Shown piece after piece: positions 1 to 12,835 of a stretch of DNA of 64,000 nt. The position numbers were made by a program, and so were the translations under genes. The first letter of the stretch is position 1, and every line of letters starts with the position of its first letter. The notes below the pieces were generated by a model. It made no database searches. It saw only the letters and a list, made by a program, of their open reading frames with translations, and was not told the DNA's origin. Location: positions 62,001-126,000 of the forward strand of contig JAYMTA010000004.1 in assembly GCA_036897625.1 (NCBI GenBank), given 5' to 3'. The stretch comes from Pelargonium cotyledonis. Its lineage: Eukaryota; Streptophyta; Magnoliopsida; Geraniales; Geraniaceae.

Positions 1-379
1 ATTTATATTCTTTTGTAGTTTCAAGCATTGAAAAGTAGTGTACGAAGTCTATCTCGCAGGTACACTTAGGAACCGAAAAGGCTAGCTAGAAAAGCTATGT
101 ACAGCTCCACAACAAGTAACTGATCTAAGAGGAGATCCTAGAGTTCGAGTTCGGAATTAAGAATCCTTTAATGAGGCTATCCCCACCCTTTTTCATCAGC
201 ATTAGGCTAAGATATTTACGAATAAATCAACCATAAGTTGCACTAAACGGAGTAAAGCTCTTCGGTAACATGATTGTTGCAATTGCCAACTCGACCGGGT
301 TACGTGAAACATAAGGTTTTATATTTCAGTAAAGAACTACCTTGTAGTAATCTAAGGTAATTACACCCTTCTCCTTTAT

Positions 380-452
380 ATAAAATCCGCAAAAACGGTA
401 ACCCTTTGTTTGTGTGATTGGCATGCATAGTTTTCGAATCCCTTTACTCCAG
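380..452 (+). pseudogene. tRNA-Gln-like relic (copy 1)
   Basis: The 3' half matches the mitochondrial/bacterial-type tRNA-Gln pattern as I remember it: GGCATGCA just before the T-arm, then TTCGAATCC and a 3' end CTTTACTCCAG. The D-arm remnant GGTAA lies 30 nt before the end of GGCATGC, about the spacing in a real tRNA-Gln. The 5' acceptor strand (expected TGGAGTA) is not visible and the anticodon loop with TTG is gone, so it cannot fold as a working tRNA. A second ACTCCAGG follows a few bases downstream. Identification as Gln rests on the 3' end; loss of function is inferred from the missing acceptor pairing. Confidence 0.45.
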
Positions 453-890
453 ATTTACTCCAGGATCGGATTTTGGATAAATAATTTTATGGTTTTACTC
501 GTGGTTGGACCCCTTTTATAAGTGAATAGATATCGTTTGTGAGTGATCGTATTAGACTTTGATTACATCTAATCAAATTCTCTAAAGCCCCAACAAGGAT
601 CCCGGTTATAGATCCCTTCTTTTTGCCGATATGATAGATCCTAACTACTAATAGAAATTGCATAAAGTTTTAATCTAAAATAGTTAGCTCCCTTAAACAT
701 TATTATATAAAATAGGAATAGCATTTTCTAAAGATGCTACCGAAAGTTAAGATCTATGCTTTAGTTGTAAAGAAAAAGGGATAGCTTGCTTCCATAATCA
801 GTAAATTATACTATGTTCTTTTCTTAGACTTTCTTTTCCGCTGGATACTAGTGAGTCTGGTTTCTAGTTTATAGGATTACATACTTATTC

Positions 891-918
891 AAAAAAGGGA
901 TCTAAATCCCGTTTTTTT
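891..918. repeat. A/T-flanked hairpin
   Basis: AAAAAAGGGA (891-900) can pair with TCCC-G-TTTTTT (907-917) around a 6-nt loop, with one bulged G. The shape resembles an intrinsic terminator because a T run follows the G+C part of the stem, but the T run pairs with the A run and no gene lies upstream. I read it as a simple inverted repeat. Confidence 0.4.
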
Positions 919-1022
919 ACTGGCTAATCGAATATATGCAGTACATATAAAACTAGGATCCTATATCTTTCTTTACTTTGTTAATTATACCTACACAAAA
1001 AGCTAAATAGCTAAATTAGACG

Positions 1023-1361
1023 TTAAAATAGCAAATGTTCTGTACAGCTACTGCCGGATCCTCTCAGTTTAAGGAAGGACTCACAAATAGGATTTTTGGT
1101 AAGCGGAATCCGATGGTTAGAAGCTGCGTCTATTCTCGGACTACCTTTAATCAAGTTTACATTCGGTAAATCAAGGTGCAAATGAGAAGACGCTTGTGGG
1201 TTCGAAAAGCACCTAGAAATTTGTCTGTCAGTTCGTAATGAAGTACATAATTCCAGATTCAGAGTATTCAAGTCTTCAAGTACTGCCGTCTTAAGATAAG
1301 CACCAGCCACTCTTTGTAGTCTAGGAATTTCTGAACGGGATTTCATTGACGCTGGGTGCAT
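1023..1361 (-). CDS. Unrecognised 112-codon open frame, probably chance
   Basis: The frame encodes a mostly hydrophilic 112-residue peptide, MHPASMKSRSEIPRLQRVAG at its start, with no membrane segment, signal peptide or motif I know. I see no ribosome-binding site or neighbouring gene in the same orientation. Its length is within what six random frames of this base composition would give over 64 kb. It lies in a slightly more G+C-rich patch, which lowers the stop frequency and may be the whole explanation. Listed only because it is among the longest frames in the window. Confidence 0.08.
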   Translation of the reverse strand: MHPASMKSRSEIPRLQRVAGAYLKTAVLEDLNTLNLELCTSLRTDRQISRCFSNPQASSHLHLDLPNVNLIKGSPRIDAASNHRIPLTKNPICESFLKLRGSGSSCTEHLLF

Positions 1362-3047
1362 AGGTGAAAGCCTTCTCCCTATGATTAACGAGAAGGGGTC
1401 CCTATTTTATAAGTTCTTTTTTAAGAGTACTCGAATAGTTATAACTTCGTTAATCAAAGAGGAAACCCAGAAGTCAGCCTTTATAACAAGTATACGGAAG
1501 GGTTAATTTGACGCCAAGTCTCAGCCAAACAAGTAACCCAATGACAGCTAGAGTATGGTATCTCTGACAATCCTGTACAGACGAATAAAAGGTAGATTCT
1601 TACCCCCATGGATGCTTGTTATCAAGTTTTTGCTATTACATTTGTTAAAAAAAAGGACTTATAAGCCTACTTTATACAAAGAAAATAAATAATATATTTC
1701 CAAAGGAAACTAAAAACAATAGATCCTGACCAGATATTTAATTGATAATTACTAACAACAATTACTAAGTCCAGTAAATCGAATAAAAATTGGTGGTAGG
1801 AATGACTACAAATAAACTAGACTAGATAAGGGACACTTCTCTACATGAGTCTTTGAAAGGGTTTACCTGCATTGCTCTTAAAATGTGGATTAGCTTACTG
1901 ATTAATTCGATTTAGTATAGAGTTGCACTTAAAAAGCTGTACTTGTATTACACTTCTACTTGGTTTTAAGAAAAGGGAGCTTAGTGGGTAGAGCTAATTA
2001 AAATAAAAAGAGGGTACTCCGATATTAGAAAGATACACTTTTTACTAACCTCTTTAGTGCTAATGTGTTAAAGAAAGTCCGATTTAACCACTACAAACTG
2101 AAGAGAATCCGTATTATAAAATGACTTCAATATCCTAATCCACGGGTACCTTTTCCTCGTCACTTTAGAGATGCAGCTAATTTGTTATTTGGAAATACGA
2201 ATCCTAGCTCTGGAAATATCTATATGGGACAAATAGAAAGATATGGAATTTAAGGGGATTTCTTTGTTTTTCGAGCTTAAATACTTAGCGTTGACTACAC
2301 AAAATTTCCGTTTTTCTTTATACTTACTAAAACTTATGAATAAAAGGGGCGTATCTAAGAGATAGACAATTCTTTGGAAGTTCGTATAGGAAAAGACTAG
2401 ATGGAAATCAGTCTGGTAGTACGAAAGGAATTCCCGTGTCTCTCTATCAAGGGTGGCAAGGCCTCCTTTTTGAAAAGATTCAAGGAAGAATTCTAGTATA
2501 GGGGTATTTTGAACCTACAACTGTTAGTAGATGTACTCGATGACGGACTTCTTTCTAAGGATTTTCAAAGGGTAATAACTCCTTTACTTACTAAGTTTTT
2601 AAGAGTCTTTTCTGGATACCCTGTTTTCAGTAGAGCTGGGTGGATAAAATTCTAAGTTAAGAAAGGAAACTTTTGGAACTATCTAATAAAGCAATATATG
2701 GTCGTTTTGAAACCTAAACCATAGGGGCGCCCCTTGTTGTCAAGGGCTCAAGTCGTGCAATTTCATTTATAAGTAGGTTTTTCAAGAGGGTCGCTTTTTC
2801 TGGGTTAGCTCTTAAGAAAGCAGGTATAGTATATAGCCCCCTCACTATTCGAAATGCATGAGAAAAAAAGAAGGAACGTAAAATAAAATACATGAAAAAG
2901 TACAATGGATAAGACAAAGCAAAGAATTGGTCAATAATTAGTTAAATTAATTAATCTAGAACAACTGCTCCTAATAACAAGACAAGTTAGTATATTCCCC
3001 GTTCCTAGTATGAAATACAAGAGTAAGAGCTGGTTTTGCTTGGTAGG

Positions 3048-3060
3048 TATATATATATAT
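3048..3060. repeat. (TA)n microsatellite
   Basis: Thirteen bases of uninterrupted TA alternation. Similar runs occur at 15601-15616, 20637-20650, 30680-30692, 34510-34520 and 41313-41324. Confidence 0.85.
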
Positions 3061-6000
3061 CGAGTGCAGCTAAGGTACACAAGACTTAGCGCTCCTCCTT
3101 ACCTTAGTTATTCTGAGATTTCCGTAAGTTAAGTGTAGAGTTTTATTAAAAGGAAACCTTGTTACCAATGTACACCTTTTGATCAGGAGATCCTTTAGTA
3201 ATGTTGTAGAGTCTTTCCTAGAAGTTTCCTTATAAAACGTAGAATTGCTTTTATAGAGCACACACAATTTCTTACAACGGAAACTTACAAGAGATGCCAA
3301 TTTCTAAACGTACTAAAATTGTGTGAGTAACTTTGGTTAGTACTTACTTATTATATTAGCAAAACATCTCTTAATTGTATTCTGAGATCACCTGTCGATA
3401 AAATGGATTAACGTATTCCAAGGAGTTCCGGTTGTAAATAAAACCTTTACTTGAGGCAAAGGACTCCCTTGTTTATAACTCAGGCTAGTGATAAGGGGCT
3501 CCGTATACTGGGTTCGAATAATAACATTCTCTTAGATTAGTAACGTAAAAAAGCTCGTTGAATGTTAGTATTTACTTTAACTTATGTTACATTAAGAGGC
3601 CGGGATTTATGAAAGTTTGTGCAGGTATTCTAGTTTTAGGGTGTATCATGTTTTACTAGTCAGTCTGCGTGGTGTAGTTTTAGCTGGGCTATGGGATAAA
3701 GTGACATGTTTCAAGCATAGGAGTTTCTTACCTTCTAATAAAGGAACCTTAGTAATGGTTTTTTTTACAAATATCGTAATTACAGTTTAGTTTTTATAGG
3801 AACTATATAATACCATAGGACCCCCTTCTTTAGCTCATTCAGTATCTCGAGAAATACAAAGAAAAATTCTAGGATAATTTCAAGCTTACCTTTATCTTCT
3901 TAAAATATAAACTTGTTATTCTTAAAACTAGAAGCTGGATACTTTGATCTTCGATAGGATATCTTTAGCAAGCACCTTATAGTATAGGTGTCGCATTATC
4001 ATTCACGCTACCTTGAATCTTCATAGGGTTTAGTTTAAGTTTATTTCATCTAAGTTCTCTATTTTTATTTATTAAAAAGCATAATATAATAAAAGCTGGC
4101 ACCTACTCCTTCGAGAGTATCCTCCTCTACGGCTGGAAATCCATATCTTTTGCTTCAACTTTTCCTTTTCCAAACAAAGTAGCAATATATCCTAACAATT
4201 TGAAAGGGCTCTTAGAGTAGAATTCGAAAGAAAAGCTGCACTTAAATAAAGAAAAGAATAGGTCAAAACTTTCTTCGTTTGGAGTTGTTGTGATCTTAAT
4301 AATATAGGATTTAAGAAATAAAGAAGTTAAGAGTTTTGCTAAGTGTTCTTAGACTGTGAAATTATAGTAAAACGTTTCATTCATACAAAGTTAGGTTTTT
4401 TCGTGAATATTACATAGTTAGTTATTTTATCTCTTCTAATAAAACAAGAAAAATCACTAGTTAAACGGAGGAGTTGTTTATTACATTTCAAAAAAGATAG
4501 GGTCCTGCCTTGCTGAAAGACTTTCAGTCCTTATAAATGCACTTAAAAATGCTGTATTTCTTACTAAGGGGTCCCTTATTTCATACAAATGTTTATACGT
4601 AAAGGTTTGTATCTACTCTTAATTTTAGATTGGGGTAATTCGGTAAATGCCTACTAATATATTATATATAATTCTTTTTAATTGTAATAAAACAGGAACC
4701 GGGGAAGTCAAGACACTAGTGAGCGTTACAATAGAATATTTGAGTTACTCTGGGAATGCCTTTTATTATTAAGCTACATGCGGTGCTATTCCACATAAAT
4801 AAGTATTTTGCCCCTATTCGTAGTCCAATTGGATGCGAGGGAGACTTCATTGATGGTCTGCAGTTTAATAATTATATTAAAGTTTGAAAAATTGAAGTAA
4901 CTCCGCGGGTTAGAACAAATGAATTAAAGGCCCCGCACCGGTGGTTCAAATTGGGTTGGTTGCCTTTCCTTAATAGGAGTCACTGAATTCTAGCACAATA
5001 CAAGTTTAGGGAGCTCCTTTTTAATTATAAGACTTTAACAACTTTTAAAAGCCTTTCTCATGCTCTTAAGTTTGCCACCTACGTGCCTAATGTCCAAATA
5101 CTTTTAAGTGCCTCCCTTACTACTTATTTCTTAATTTATTAAACCTCAGTAGATTGAGGGATCTAAATAAACCAGAACTCCTAATATGGATAGGCCTAAC
5201 CCAATAAACAATAGCAATTTTTGGCTAGTTTTAGATAAGATCTTGCCTACGTTCAAATGTAAGCATAAACAAGAGATTTAGTACTACTAAAAAAGTCGAA
5301 GAACTCTGTATAAATTTCCCTGCTGCAAGACCCCCCTCTTGAATTTACTTACCCCACACAAGAAGCCCCGACCAGTCTGCGCCTCGTAGCTTCAATTACC
5401 TATTTTACTTATAGTGCAATCCCTAACAAAACTATACAAATGCTATAAGTTTAAGAGGAAGACTTTTGGTTATTCCCCTACCCAGAGCCGAGTAATTTGT
5501 GCAGCTTGTACAAGTCAAAATACATTTATTCGATGACAAAGTGCAGCTTCCTTTTTATAAGTGTAAAAGGTTCAGTTCAGGGCCTTCTTGACTTTGAAAA
5601 CCTAAACTAGACCAATAATGCTCTTATTTTTAAAACTAAAAGTACGGAAAATTAATTTGTTTTATCCTATATCCGACTAACTATTTACTCTTACCTACAA
5701 ATAAAATATAAAGGGATACATAATAGAGCTTCTTTTAAACCAAAAACTGCCGCTTAGGATATAACAGAGAAGTCTTCTATAAAGCGGTATCGGTATAAAC
5801 ATAAGCACTATTTTCAAATTAATACTAAGAACTGAGATAACTCGGTAAGTTTATAATACCCTAAATTCCCTCATAGCTAAAGAGACTTTGCCGAACAGAT
5901 CAACTAAGAAAGAAGTGAAAAAAATAAGAGCATACAAAAAAGGTGCCTAGTTTGTCCTCTTTTTGTTTTTTAATTACGCTACGGGGATCCTTATGTATTA

Positions 6001-6120
6001 CAATTACCCAGAGTTGCCATTGTGCTTCTGGGGTTGTCGTAAAACTATACTATGCTTATGGGTCCTACCTAGGATTCCCTGTATTCCCTATAATTAGTGT
6101 CTTTGTGTTCTTGCCTGTAG

Positions 6121-6182
6121 TTATTGTATAATTGTATTTCCTGTATTGTATTACTCTTATAGTTGTATTAATTGTATTAGTT
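6121..6182 (+). repeat. Imperfect TTGTAT repeat patch
   Basis: The hexamer TTGTAT occurs five times in about 60 bp with irregular spacers. It opens a T-rich, C-poor patch that runs to about 6290. No gene is attached. A degenerate simple repeat made by slippage is the plain explanation. Confidence 0.7.
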
Positions 6183-9100
6183 ACTTATGTTTCATAGTCA
6201 TAGTATATTATAAGAGATAGAGTATATAGGTGTTATAGGGCATATTGTTATAGTTTATTTACTATTTTATTATAATAAAGGTCTTATTAGGAGATTCCCT
6301 CCCTTAAACATATAGTACTTGTTTCTTGTTTAAGGCGTAGTACTCTTGCTTCTGCTTTTTATCGATAGGGAGTTTTGAGCCTTATTAAGTATTAGGAGAT
6401 AGTGTCCTTTTTACCGACTGAAGCGTAGCGAGGAAGGTTAATATATAGAGTAAATTAGAATAGTACAGAGATACACCTTATAGGCACACCCACAATAACT
6501 TGCTTGACTAGTAAATGCGGACCGGGAGCTTTTACTTTATAATACCAGCTAGGATTTTTTTTTTAATTATTTGTTACACTAACCGAGTACTAAGGCTCCT
6601 GTTTTGTTTTATTGGCTGCAAGGTGCTCCATAGATATAGAAAAAGGGTTTTAATTCGATCTTCTAATGGGACCACAGGGTTCTGGTAATATAATATAGAT
6701 AAGGACCCACACTTATCTTTTCTTTTTACGTCTCTTCTTGAACGCGCTCTTTTATCAGTCTTCCTTTATTTACAAAACCTTTAATAACCATTCCTTTGCC
6801 AAGCTCCTGGTTATATTTCAGTGTTCCTAATTCTAATTATAGAATCGGATTATAAATTCAAAAAATCGAGAAAAGACTGTGAAATATCAAGGAAAGCTCC
6901 TAGGGAGTTACTACATTGAGACTTTATTAAGAATTATAAACTCTGTCACGTATAAAGATAAATTTCAAATCAAGGCTCTTTTCTTGAATTCCTGGTTAGT
7001 AAAAAAAACTCTACTATTTTTTCTACCTTTCCTCCAACCTGTTATCTACTAAAATGGGTATATTACTCTATAAGACTGCAATGGATTTAATAACAATTAT
7101 ATTTAGGACCGGCCGTAATCTATGTATTTACGTACAAGTGTATCCTATCGGCTATTAGGTTCTAGCTTTCAACTAAGAGATTTCAAATGGGAATATTTAA
7201 AATTACCACAAAGGTCTGTATCGCGGTCAAAGAAGCTTCGTCAAGTTCAATTTAGAGTCTCTATATTATATTCGTTTCGTCTCTGACTGAATGTTTCTAT
7301 TTTCCCTAATCTATAAACGAGTCTAATAATACATAATTTTCCGGGTATCAGAATTTCTTAATTAGATATTTAGATACTTTAAGCTATCTGCCATAAGTTT
7401 AATTAAACAGGTTTTTAGTATTTACTGCTTTTACTGCTTCTTTCCAAAGGCTTTTACTACGAATCTATAACTGTTAAACCTGGGATGATTCTAGAAACTA
7501 AAGGGCTCCAAGAAATCCGGGGTTGAATTCGAAAGAGAGAATGAATCCAGGTAAAGAGTTAGCTTCACTTATATAGTAATCTACATAGTAATTTGATATA
7601 AAAATAGTTGTAATTATGTCACAGAATGAAACTAAATTGACGAACTATAAGCCTAAAAATAAGTATTTCCTAATGCCAAAGGAAGATTTTACACTGGATT
7701 TATTTACAAAAAGGAAAGAGTCCCCCCAAAATTTTATGTCTCAAGTATTCCTTATTTGGAATTTGGAAGTAGTAGCTAGTTATCCGAGAGAGAATTTAGA
7801 AATGAAAAGTGTCGAACTTGGTAAAATTCCTAAAATTGAATTTTGTAGAGTACTCGGTTTATTGTAGCGAACCCTAGTAGAATATAATGATAGGCTTAAA
7901 AAAAGAGTATATGGGGCAGGAGAGAGAGTCCAATCTATTTCCATAAAAAATTATTCTACAGCCATTTTCGTGATTTTTAGTACTAAAACCCTCACATGGA
8001 TTCTTTTTCATTCTTTAACTTTTCTCCGGGCTTTTTTCTAATTTGTGGGTTAAGCTTCTCTTATACTTTCGGTAATTTGAAAGCTATGGGGTTCAGATTT
8101 GTTCATTGGATGAAGAGTCCCCCTTTTTTAGTTTCAGATAACAGCTTTGAATCCGTAACTGTTAACCCTACCTCTCCAAAACCTAATACTTAATTATGTT
8201 CCTGTATCTTTATAATAAAATTGAAACTCAGATAATGTTTAGTATTCCCTTTTATAGTTTATTTACTGTAACTTCTTTACTTCCTTAACTAAAAAAATTT
8301 TTACTTAATTAATCCCCAGGGTTGGTTACTATTCCCAATACTTTTAAGTACGAAATTCCCTCTTTCTTTTCTATCCCCAGTTCCAGAAAACTGAGGCAAA
8401 AAAGAATGCCTATTGGAGCCCACCAGGGGCTTATTACACACTTACATTGGATCCTTGGATTGGAGTTCTCTTTAACCTACTTGTTAACTTTCTTATACAG
8501 CAAATTTTCCTTTTCCTCTAAATGTACAGAAACCCCCTTGTGCCGCTTGGAGACTACTTAATTGTGGTTTTCAAAGGGGTCGGACAGCCTTTAACGGGCA
8601 TAATAAAGAGAAAAGTCGCTCTTGGGATCAGTAATACCTCTTGGTCCGTGTTTTGAGAATTTAGCTTTTGTCAAAAAAGAGAGTTATACTAGCGGTAATT
8701 ATACATATTAGACTCTTAGTAAGATCTTTACTTTCCATACTTGACTGGATTCTCCTAATTTTATACAGGATATTAGGTAGTGCCCCGTAAATTTTTGTTA
8801 AGCTCGAAGGGATAGCTGAAGTTACAATTAATACTTAGTAAGACTTGGGTTTAAGAAACTTTAATATAAATATATGAATATAATAGGTCCGGGATTCAGG
8901 GAAAAGCTTTGAACGGGAACTCAGACCACTACTCAATTTCATACTTTTCCTTGTCACTAAAGAAATAAGTTTACTTGCTTCTCTTTGCAGGAATCTTTGT
9001 CTCGACTTTTTGGCAATAAATGTATTAATAGTAAATCTACTTTATTTAGTTAAAAACCTAGTAAGGTCTAATTACGAGGGAGTTTTTGGTCATGTATATA

Positions 9101-10640
9101 ATGGAGTCTTCCTTATCTTCTACTAGGAAACCCTTATCCTTTTTTATATAACTAAGCAAGGCTTACACATTTATAAATCTCAAAATGCCAGATAGAAAAA
9201 GTGTTTAGTCAGGAAACTTCCACGGAGACTCGTACTTGAGTTGCCAGAAGAGTGCAGTGAAAATAAAATACATAAATATCCTTTTTTGATAAAGACTTTC
9301 AGTGTAAATTATATAAAACTACGGGGTTGTCTCTGAATCAGTTATCCGTAAACAAGAAAACTCGGTGTTGGTAAACCTCTTAATTACAGCACATACCAGA
9401 TATACTAAGTTATGCTCGAAGTAAGTATTAAGCCCCAATCTCATATTCCTTTTTAGTCCTAATAAAATAACACAAGTATATACTATCAAATCCTATACTA
9501 AATACAGGGTGAATCAACAATATAACAATATATAGGAGTCCCGCAGAGAAAACCTCTCAGCTGCTCTCTATTAAGCTTTTCCAGGTCCTTTATCCCTATC
9601 CTAAATCTTTTAGGAGTTCTTGTAACTAACTATAAAAATTATTAGAAGTAACCCTTTTTGAAATCTATTCCTATTTTCAAAGCAAGAACCCGGCTTTATA
9701 AAGCGGAAGAATTCCTTGTCGTAGATATTCCTTCTCGAGCAAGCCCAAAAAAGGATCCTATAAACTCCTATATTTTAAAAAGTTGTATCTCTTTCCTAAA
9801 TTCTCCTTGTATTCAATAAAGGACTCTAATTATAGATTATAGAAATATGGAAGTCGGTGTAGGAAGAGTTTTTAATATCTTAGAGTGGGATTTACTTGTT
9901 TCTTAGTTAAGAATACTAAAAAGTAACCCGTTTAAAGAATCTGCTTACTTTCAAAATTATTTGACTTCCTTTCTAGGGTTCTACTTAGATTTTAAATCCC
10001 TCTTTTTTATTCGCAATCTTTCTTTGAACAAACAAAATAAGACTGTTATCCAGCTTTGAAAGACGATGCTTGATAAACCAGATTACCACTTTTAAATCCT
10101 AAAATACAGAGTCCGACTTAAAAACCTGAATCTGAAAACTTGGGTATAATAATAAAGAGACTCTTTTTTGGAACTTTACTACCAAAAATTTCTTTTAATT
10201 TGGAATAATACAAGCTTGACAAAAAGATAATCAAAAACTAGACTCCCCAGGGATTTAGCGCTTACGCAAAACCTTGAATTAATTTTGGTTTCCCTTACCA
10301 AATTAACAAAGCCTCGGGTCACTGCGAGGTATTTGCGGTATTAAATCCTATATTAAAAAGGGACCCAGTACTTCTCTTTTATAAGCTTTTGGGATTACTG
10401 TAAAAAGCTAATGTTAAGACTCTTCTATTTCCCTTGCTTAAGCTCCTCCTTTTACAAGATGCTCTATTGGGTGCTTTGGTAACTAAGAATAGCTTGGCGA
10501 AGTAGTCTAGATTATAAAAGAAACCCTTTTAGAATATAGGTTTTCGTACTTATGAATTTGATTGAGAAATGTAGAACCCTTTCTCAAAAAAGAGGAGCCC
10601 TTTCACGGACTTAGTGATTTTTCTTATTTCTTCCCAATAG
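6183..10640. other. Spacer with three short same-strand frames
   Basis: No gene is recognised. Three ATG/alternative-start frames on the + strand, 7616-7867 (83 codons), 7996-8193 (65) and 8322-8561 (79), follow each other in different frames with gaps of 128 bp each. None resembles a family I know. A 9-bp tandem pair (TTTACTGCT type) lies at 7431-7449. The remainder is A+T-rich sequence without clear structure. Confidence 0.4.
7616..7867 (+). CDS. Unrecognised 83-codon open frame
   Basis: The peptide starts MSQNETKLTNYKPKNKYFLM and is Lys-rich and Asn-rich at its N-terminus. Its middle part, with acidic and aromatic residues, reads more like a soluble protein than most frames here. It starts with ATG after a T/A-rich leader with no Shine-Dalgarno match. 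It is followed by two further + strand frames in other phases. I recognise no domain. A length of 83 codons is easily reached by chance at this composition, so the case is the residue make-up only, which is subjective. Confidence 0.1.
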   Translation: MSQNETKLTNYKPKNKYFLMPKEDFTLDLFTKRKESPQNFMSQVFLIWNLEVVASYPRENLEMKSVELGKIPKIEFCRVLGLL

Positions 10641-10670
10641 AAGGTAGCTAAGTCGACTTGAACCCGCGGT
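10640..10670 (-). pseudogene. tRNA 3'-half scrap (T-arm)
   Basis: On the minus strand the sequence reads GCGGGTTCAAGTCGACTTA, a T-arm of the GGTTCAA type. Seventeen bases (10649-10665 reverse complement) are identical to 20231-20247, the T-arm of another tRNA-like relic. No D-arm is visible at the right distance, so only the 3' part remains or the match is fortuitous. Confidence 0.3.
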
Positions 10671-12527
10671 CTTTTTACTGAAATTAATTTGCTTTAATAC
10701 TGGTTAGTTATAGGTCTCATTCTAGAAGCATTTACTTACTCTAGATTGGTTAGATTATAGATTCATTTCTATTTAAGTGATTTTCGTTTCATTTTAATAT
10801 AGAAGAATGAAACTTTTTTGTGTCATAAGAAAGAATGTGTTCTATATGTTTTCAAGTAATCCCTTTTTTTATTAAGTATCTCTTGAGTACTATCTGCTCC
10901 TCTAGAAGAAAAAAGCGTACCTAAAATCTTGATGTCAAAAGCTTCAACTCAAGTGTAGGTTGAAAAGACTTTTTAAATAGGTACATGCATACGCTAGTCT
11001 CGTAGTTATAAGCCCGTATTAAATACTAGAGCGGCCTCTCTACTATAAAGAAAACTACCTTTATAGATTACTTACGTCTTAAGAGTCCTCCTCTTGAATT
11101 GCTTCTATAAAGGCGAAATCTAATACTCTCAACTAAGTTTATTCAATCCATCTATCTATTTAGTATCAAATTTAACTACTCAGTATAACTCTGAGATAAT
11201 ACAAAAGTGCTTTACATTTTTTCGAAAGCAATTACCTAAGACTAGAAAAAGTATATCCTACTTATAGTAGCCTTGAACGAGGTTCCGGAGAGGAGTAGAG
11301 TCGTTCATTAAGCACTCAAGAATTCGAAACGAGTTTTGTACGAAATTCTACTTACTTTTGCTACTAATAAAATTAATGTATTCTTTATCTGATTCTATTG
11401 CTATCCGCGTATTGGTCAAGGATTTTATACTGTCTCTCTCTCTAATTTGACAGCAGTAAGGATTCTTTTGGTAACCAAACAATGGATCCTGGGGAAACCT
11501 AGCCTATTACTATTCGAAATTCCTGAAAACTTAGAAATATATCTTAATAGGGCTTGCCCAAGGGCTCCTTATTGTATATCCGACTTACATTGCTAGATGG
11601 CCCCTCCTTAGTATTAACTGAATTAAGTAGCTATGGTAGAAGCGCGCAAGCTTTGAGTTTTGCTTTTTTGGTGTGTACTTTGATTCATTGAGCACTAGCT
11701 ATTTATTTAATCAAATCTCATTTGGTCTTTCAGAAGGGTGTGAGAGGAAATAAAAAAGAAATATACCCATCAGAGATAAAAAAATTCGTATTTCAAAATC
11801 TTTTCGATTAGATCAGATTCATTCCATTTTAAAAGAAAACTTGTATATGATTAACAAAACTGAGTACTAGATCAAATGAAAAAGAAACATACAAAAAGTA
11901 GAAAACTAAACCTCCTAAACTCTACTACAAGCAAGCTTTTTATTAAAGAGGGACCTGAGTATCATATATAATAAAGTTAGTTTCTTCTTTTTTCCTTCTA
12001 CTTCTTGTTTGAATTGTTGGTAATTTTTTAAGTTCAACTCGGGCGTAATGCCCAGCTATTTTTAATGTTTAACCTTTGATTGTGAAGCATAAGAATTCGA
12101 GTCAAAGTTTTTCAATATTGATTTTTAATTAATGGAATTTATAAATACTGAGTTCTAGAAGTTCCTATACAGAATGTCAAGACTTGCTCGGAGTTTAGAA
12201 ACCACCTTCCAGCCGACTCTAGACCAGATGGAGTGCCGAGAAGAGGAAACAACCCAATTTGGATTTTCCATATTCTACTCTTCCATATATCTATTTCTTA
12301 TAAATGAAATACCACAAGAGTACTCCTTGTTATATCGATACCATATTTGATCACCTAAATCCCACTCCGATTTAGCAAGGGTAACTCACTAATCAAGCAT
12401 TGAGCTATACTATAGCCGCGGACGCGTAGTGTTCTTATAAGGGTCCTTGTATCCTTTATATAATATACCTGAGAATACTATTCAACGAAATTTGAAACTA
12501 CCCTCATGTTTGGATTCCAAAAGACCC
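10671..12527. other. No gene seen; A+T-rich spacer
   Basis: I see nothing assignable here. At 12414-12430 the words AGCCGCGG and CGCGTAG recall the 530 loop of 16S rRNA, but spacing and flanks do not fit, so I do not call it. Confidence 0.6.
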
Positions 12528-12605
12528 ACTTTAAGAGGGGTCGAACCTACGCCCGTTCACTGAGCAACCGACCGCTATAACATTGAACTAAAACTGTTGA
12601 GACCC
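12528..12605 (-). pseudogene. tRNA-like relic, identity uncertain
   Basis: Read on the minus strand, a GGGTCTC start is followed by TTTTAGTTCAATG, a D-arm-like word, then TTGCTCA in anticodon-loop position and CGTAGGTTCGACC as T-arm. The T-loop TTCGACC is canonical. The acceptor strands do not pair and the anticodon stem is poor. If TTGCTCA is the loop, the anticodon would be GCT (Ser), but a Ser tRNA needs a long variable arm that is not evident. Identity is left open. Confidence 0.35.
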
Positions 12606-12762
12606 GCCGCCTAGTAAAAAGGGAGCCGCTTTTTGAGAAAGCTAGACCAAGTTTGCTTCTAATATTTATAGTTATTTGACAAGAATTTATTCTATAAAAA
12701 GTAGTCTATTACCAAAAAGTGATGCCTCATCTTGTTTGAACGTAGCTTAAGCCCCGAAAAGG

Positions 12763-12835
12763 ACCCGTGACCCCAAGTTGAACCTGCAGCCGTTAGACTA
12801 AAAGTTAGTGCTATACCAACTAATCCATATATCCC
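12763..12835 (-). pseudogene. tRNA-Lys(UUU)-like relic (copy 1)
   Basis: On the minus strand the element begins GGGATAT and continues with the D-arm word GATTAGTTGGTATAGC and an anticodon loop CTTTTAG. CTAACGG and CTGCAGGTTCAA follow. From the anticodon loop to the T-loop it has the same length (25 nt) as the mitochondrial-type tRNA-Lys I remember, with about five substitutions. The anticodon stem flanks (ACTAA and TCTAA) do not pair, and the 3' acceptor strand does not match GGGATAT. I therefore call it a decayed copy. The same core recurs at 27768-27835. Confidence 0.5.

Larger units (their letters stand above)
453..6120. other. No gene seen; A+T-rich spacer
   Basis: I find no recognisable gene here. 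The block holds a hairpin at 891-918, a (TA)n run at 3048-3060, an isolated T-arm-like GGGTTCGAATAAT near 3511 with no D-arm partner, and scattered short frames no longer than chance predicts. Short words of the type GGANTCC and NTCCTTTT are common, as in the rest of the window. Confidence 0.6.

Noticed and set aside
891-918. Intrinsic terminator
   Set aside because: The T run pairs with an A run and there is no gene upstream on either strand.
2418-2430. AGTACGAAAGGA, like the sarcin-ricin loop of 23S rRNA
   Set aside because: Only this one word matches and the flanks show none of the other domain VI words, unlike 47376-47450.
3500-3520. GGGTTCGAATAAT, T-arm-like
   Set aside because: No D-arm, anticodon loop or acceptor pairing nearby.
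6121-6182. CRISPR-like or telomere-like array
   Set aside because: The repeat unit is six bases with irregular spacing; no uniform repeats and spacers anywhere in the window.
12414-12430. AGCCGCGG...CGCGTAG, like the 530 loop of 16S rRNA
   Set aside because: The bases between the two words are missing and no neighbouring 16S helix is recognisable.
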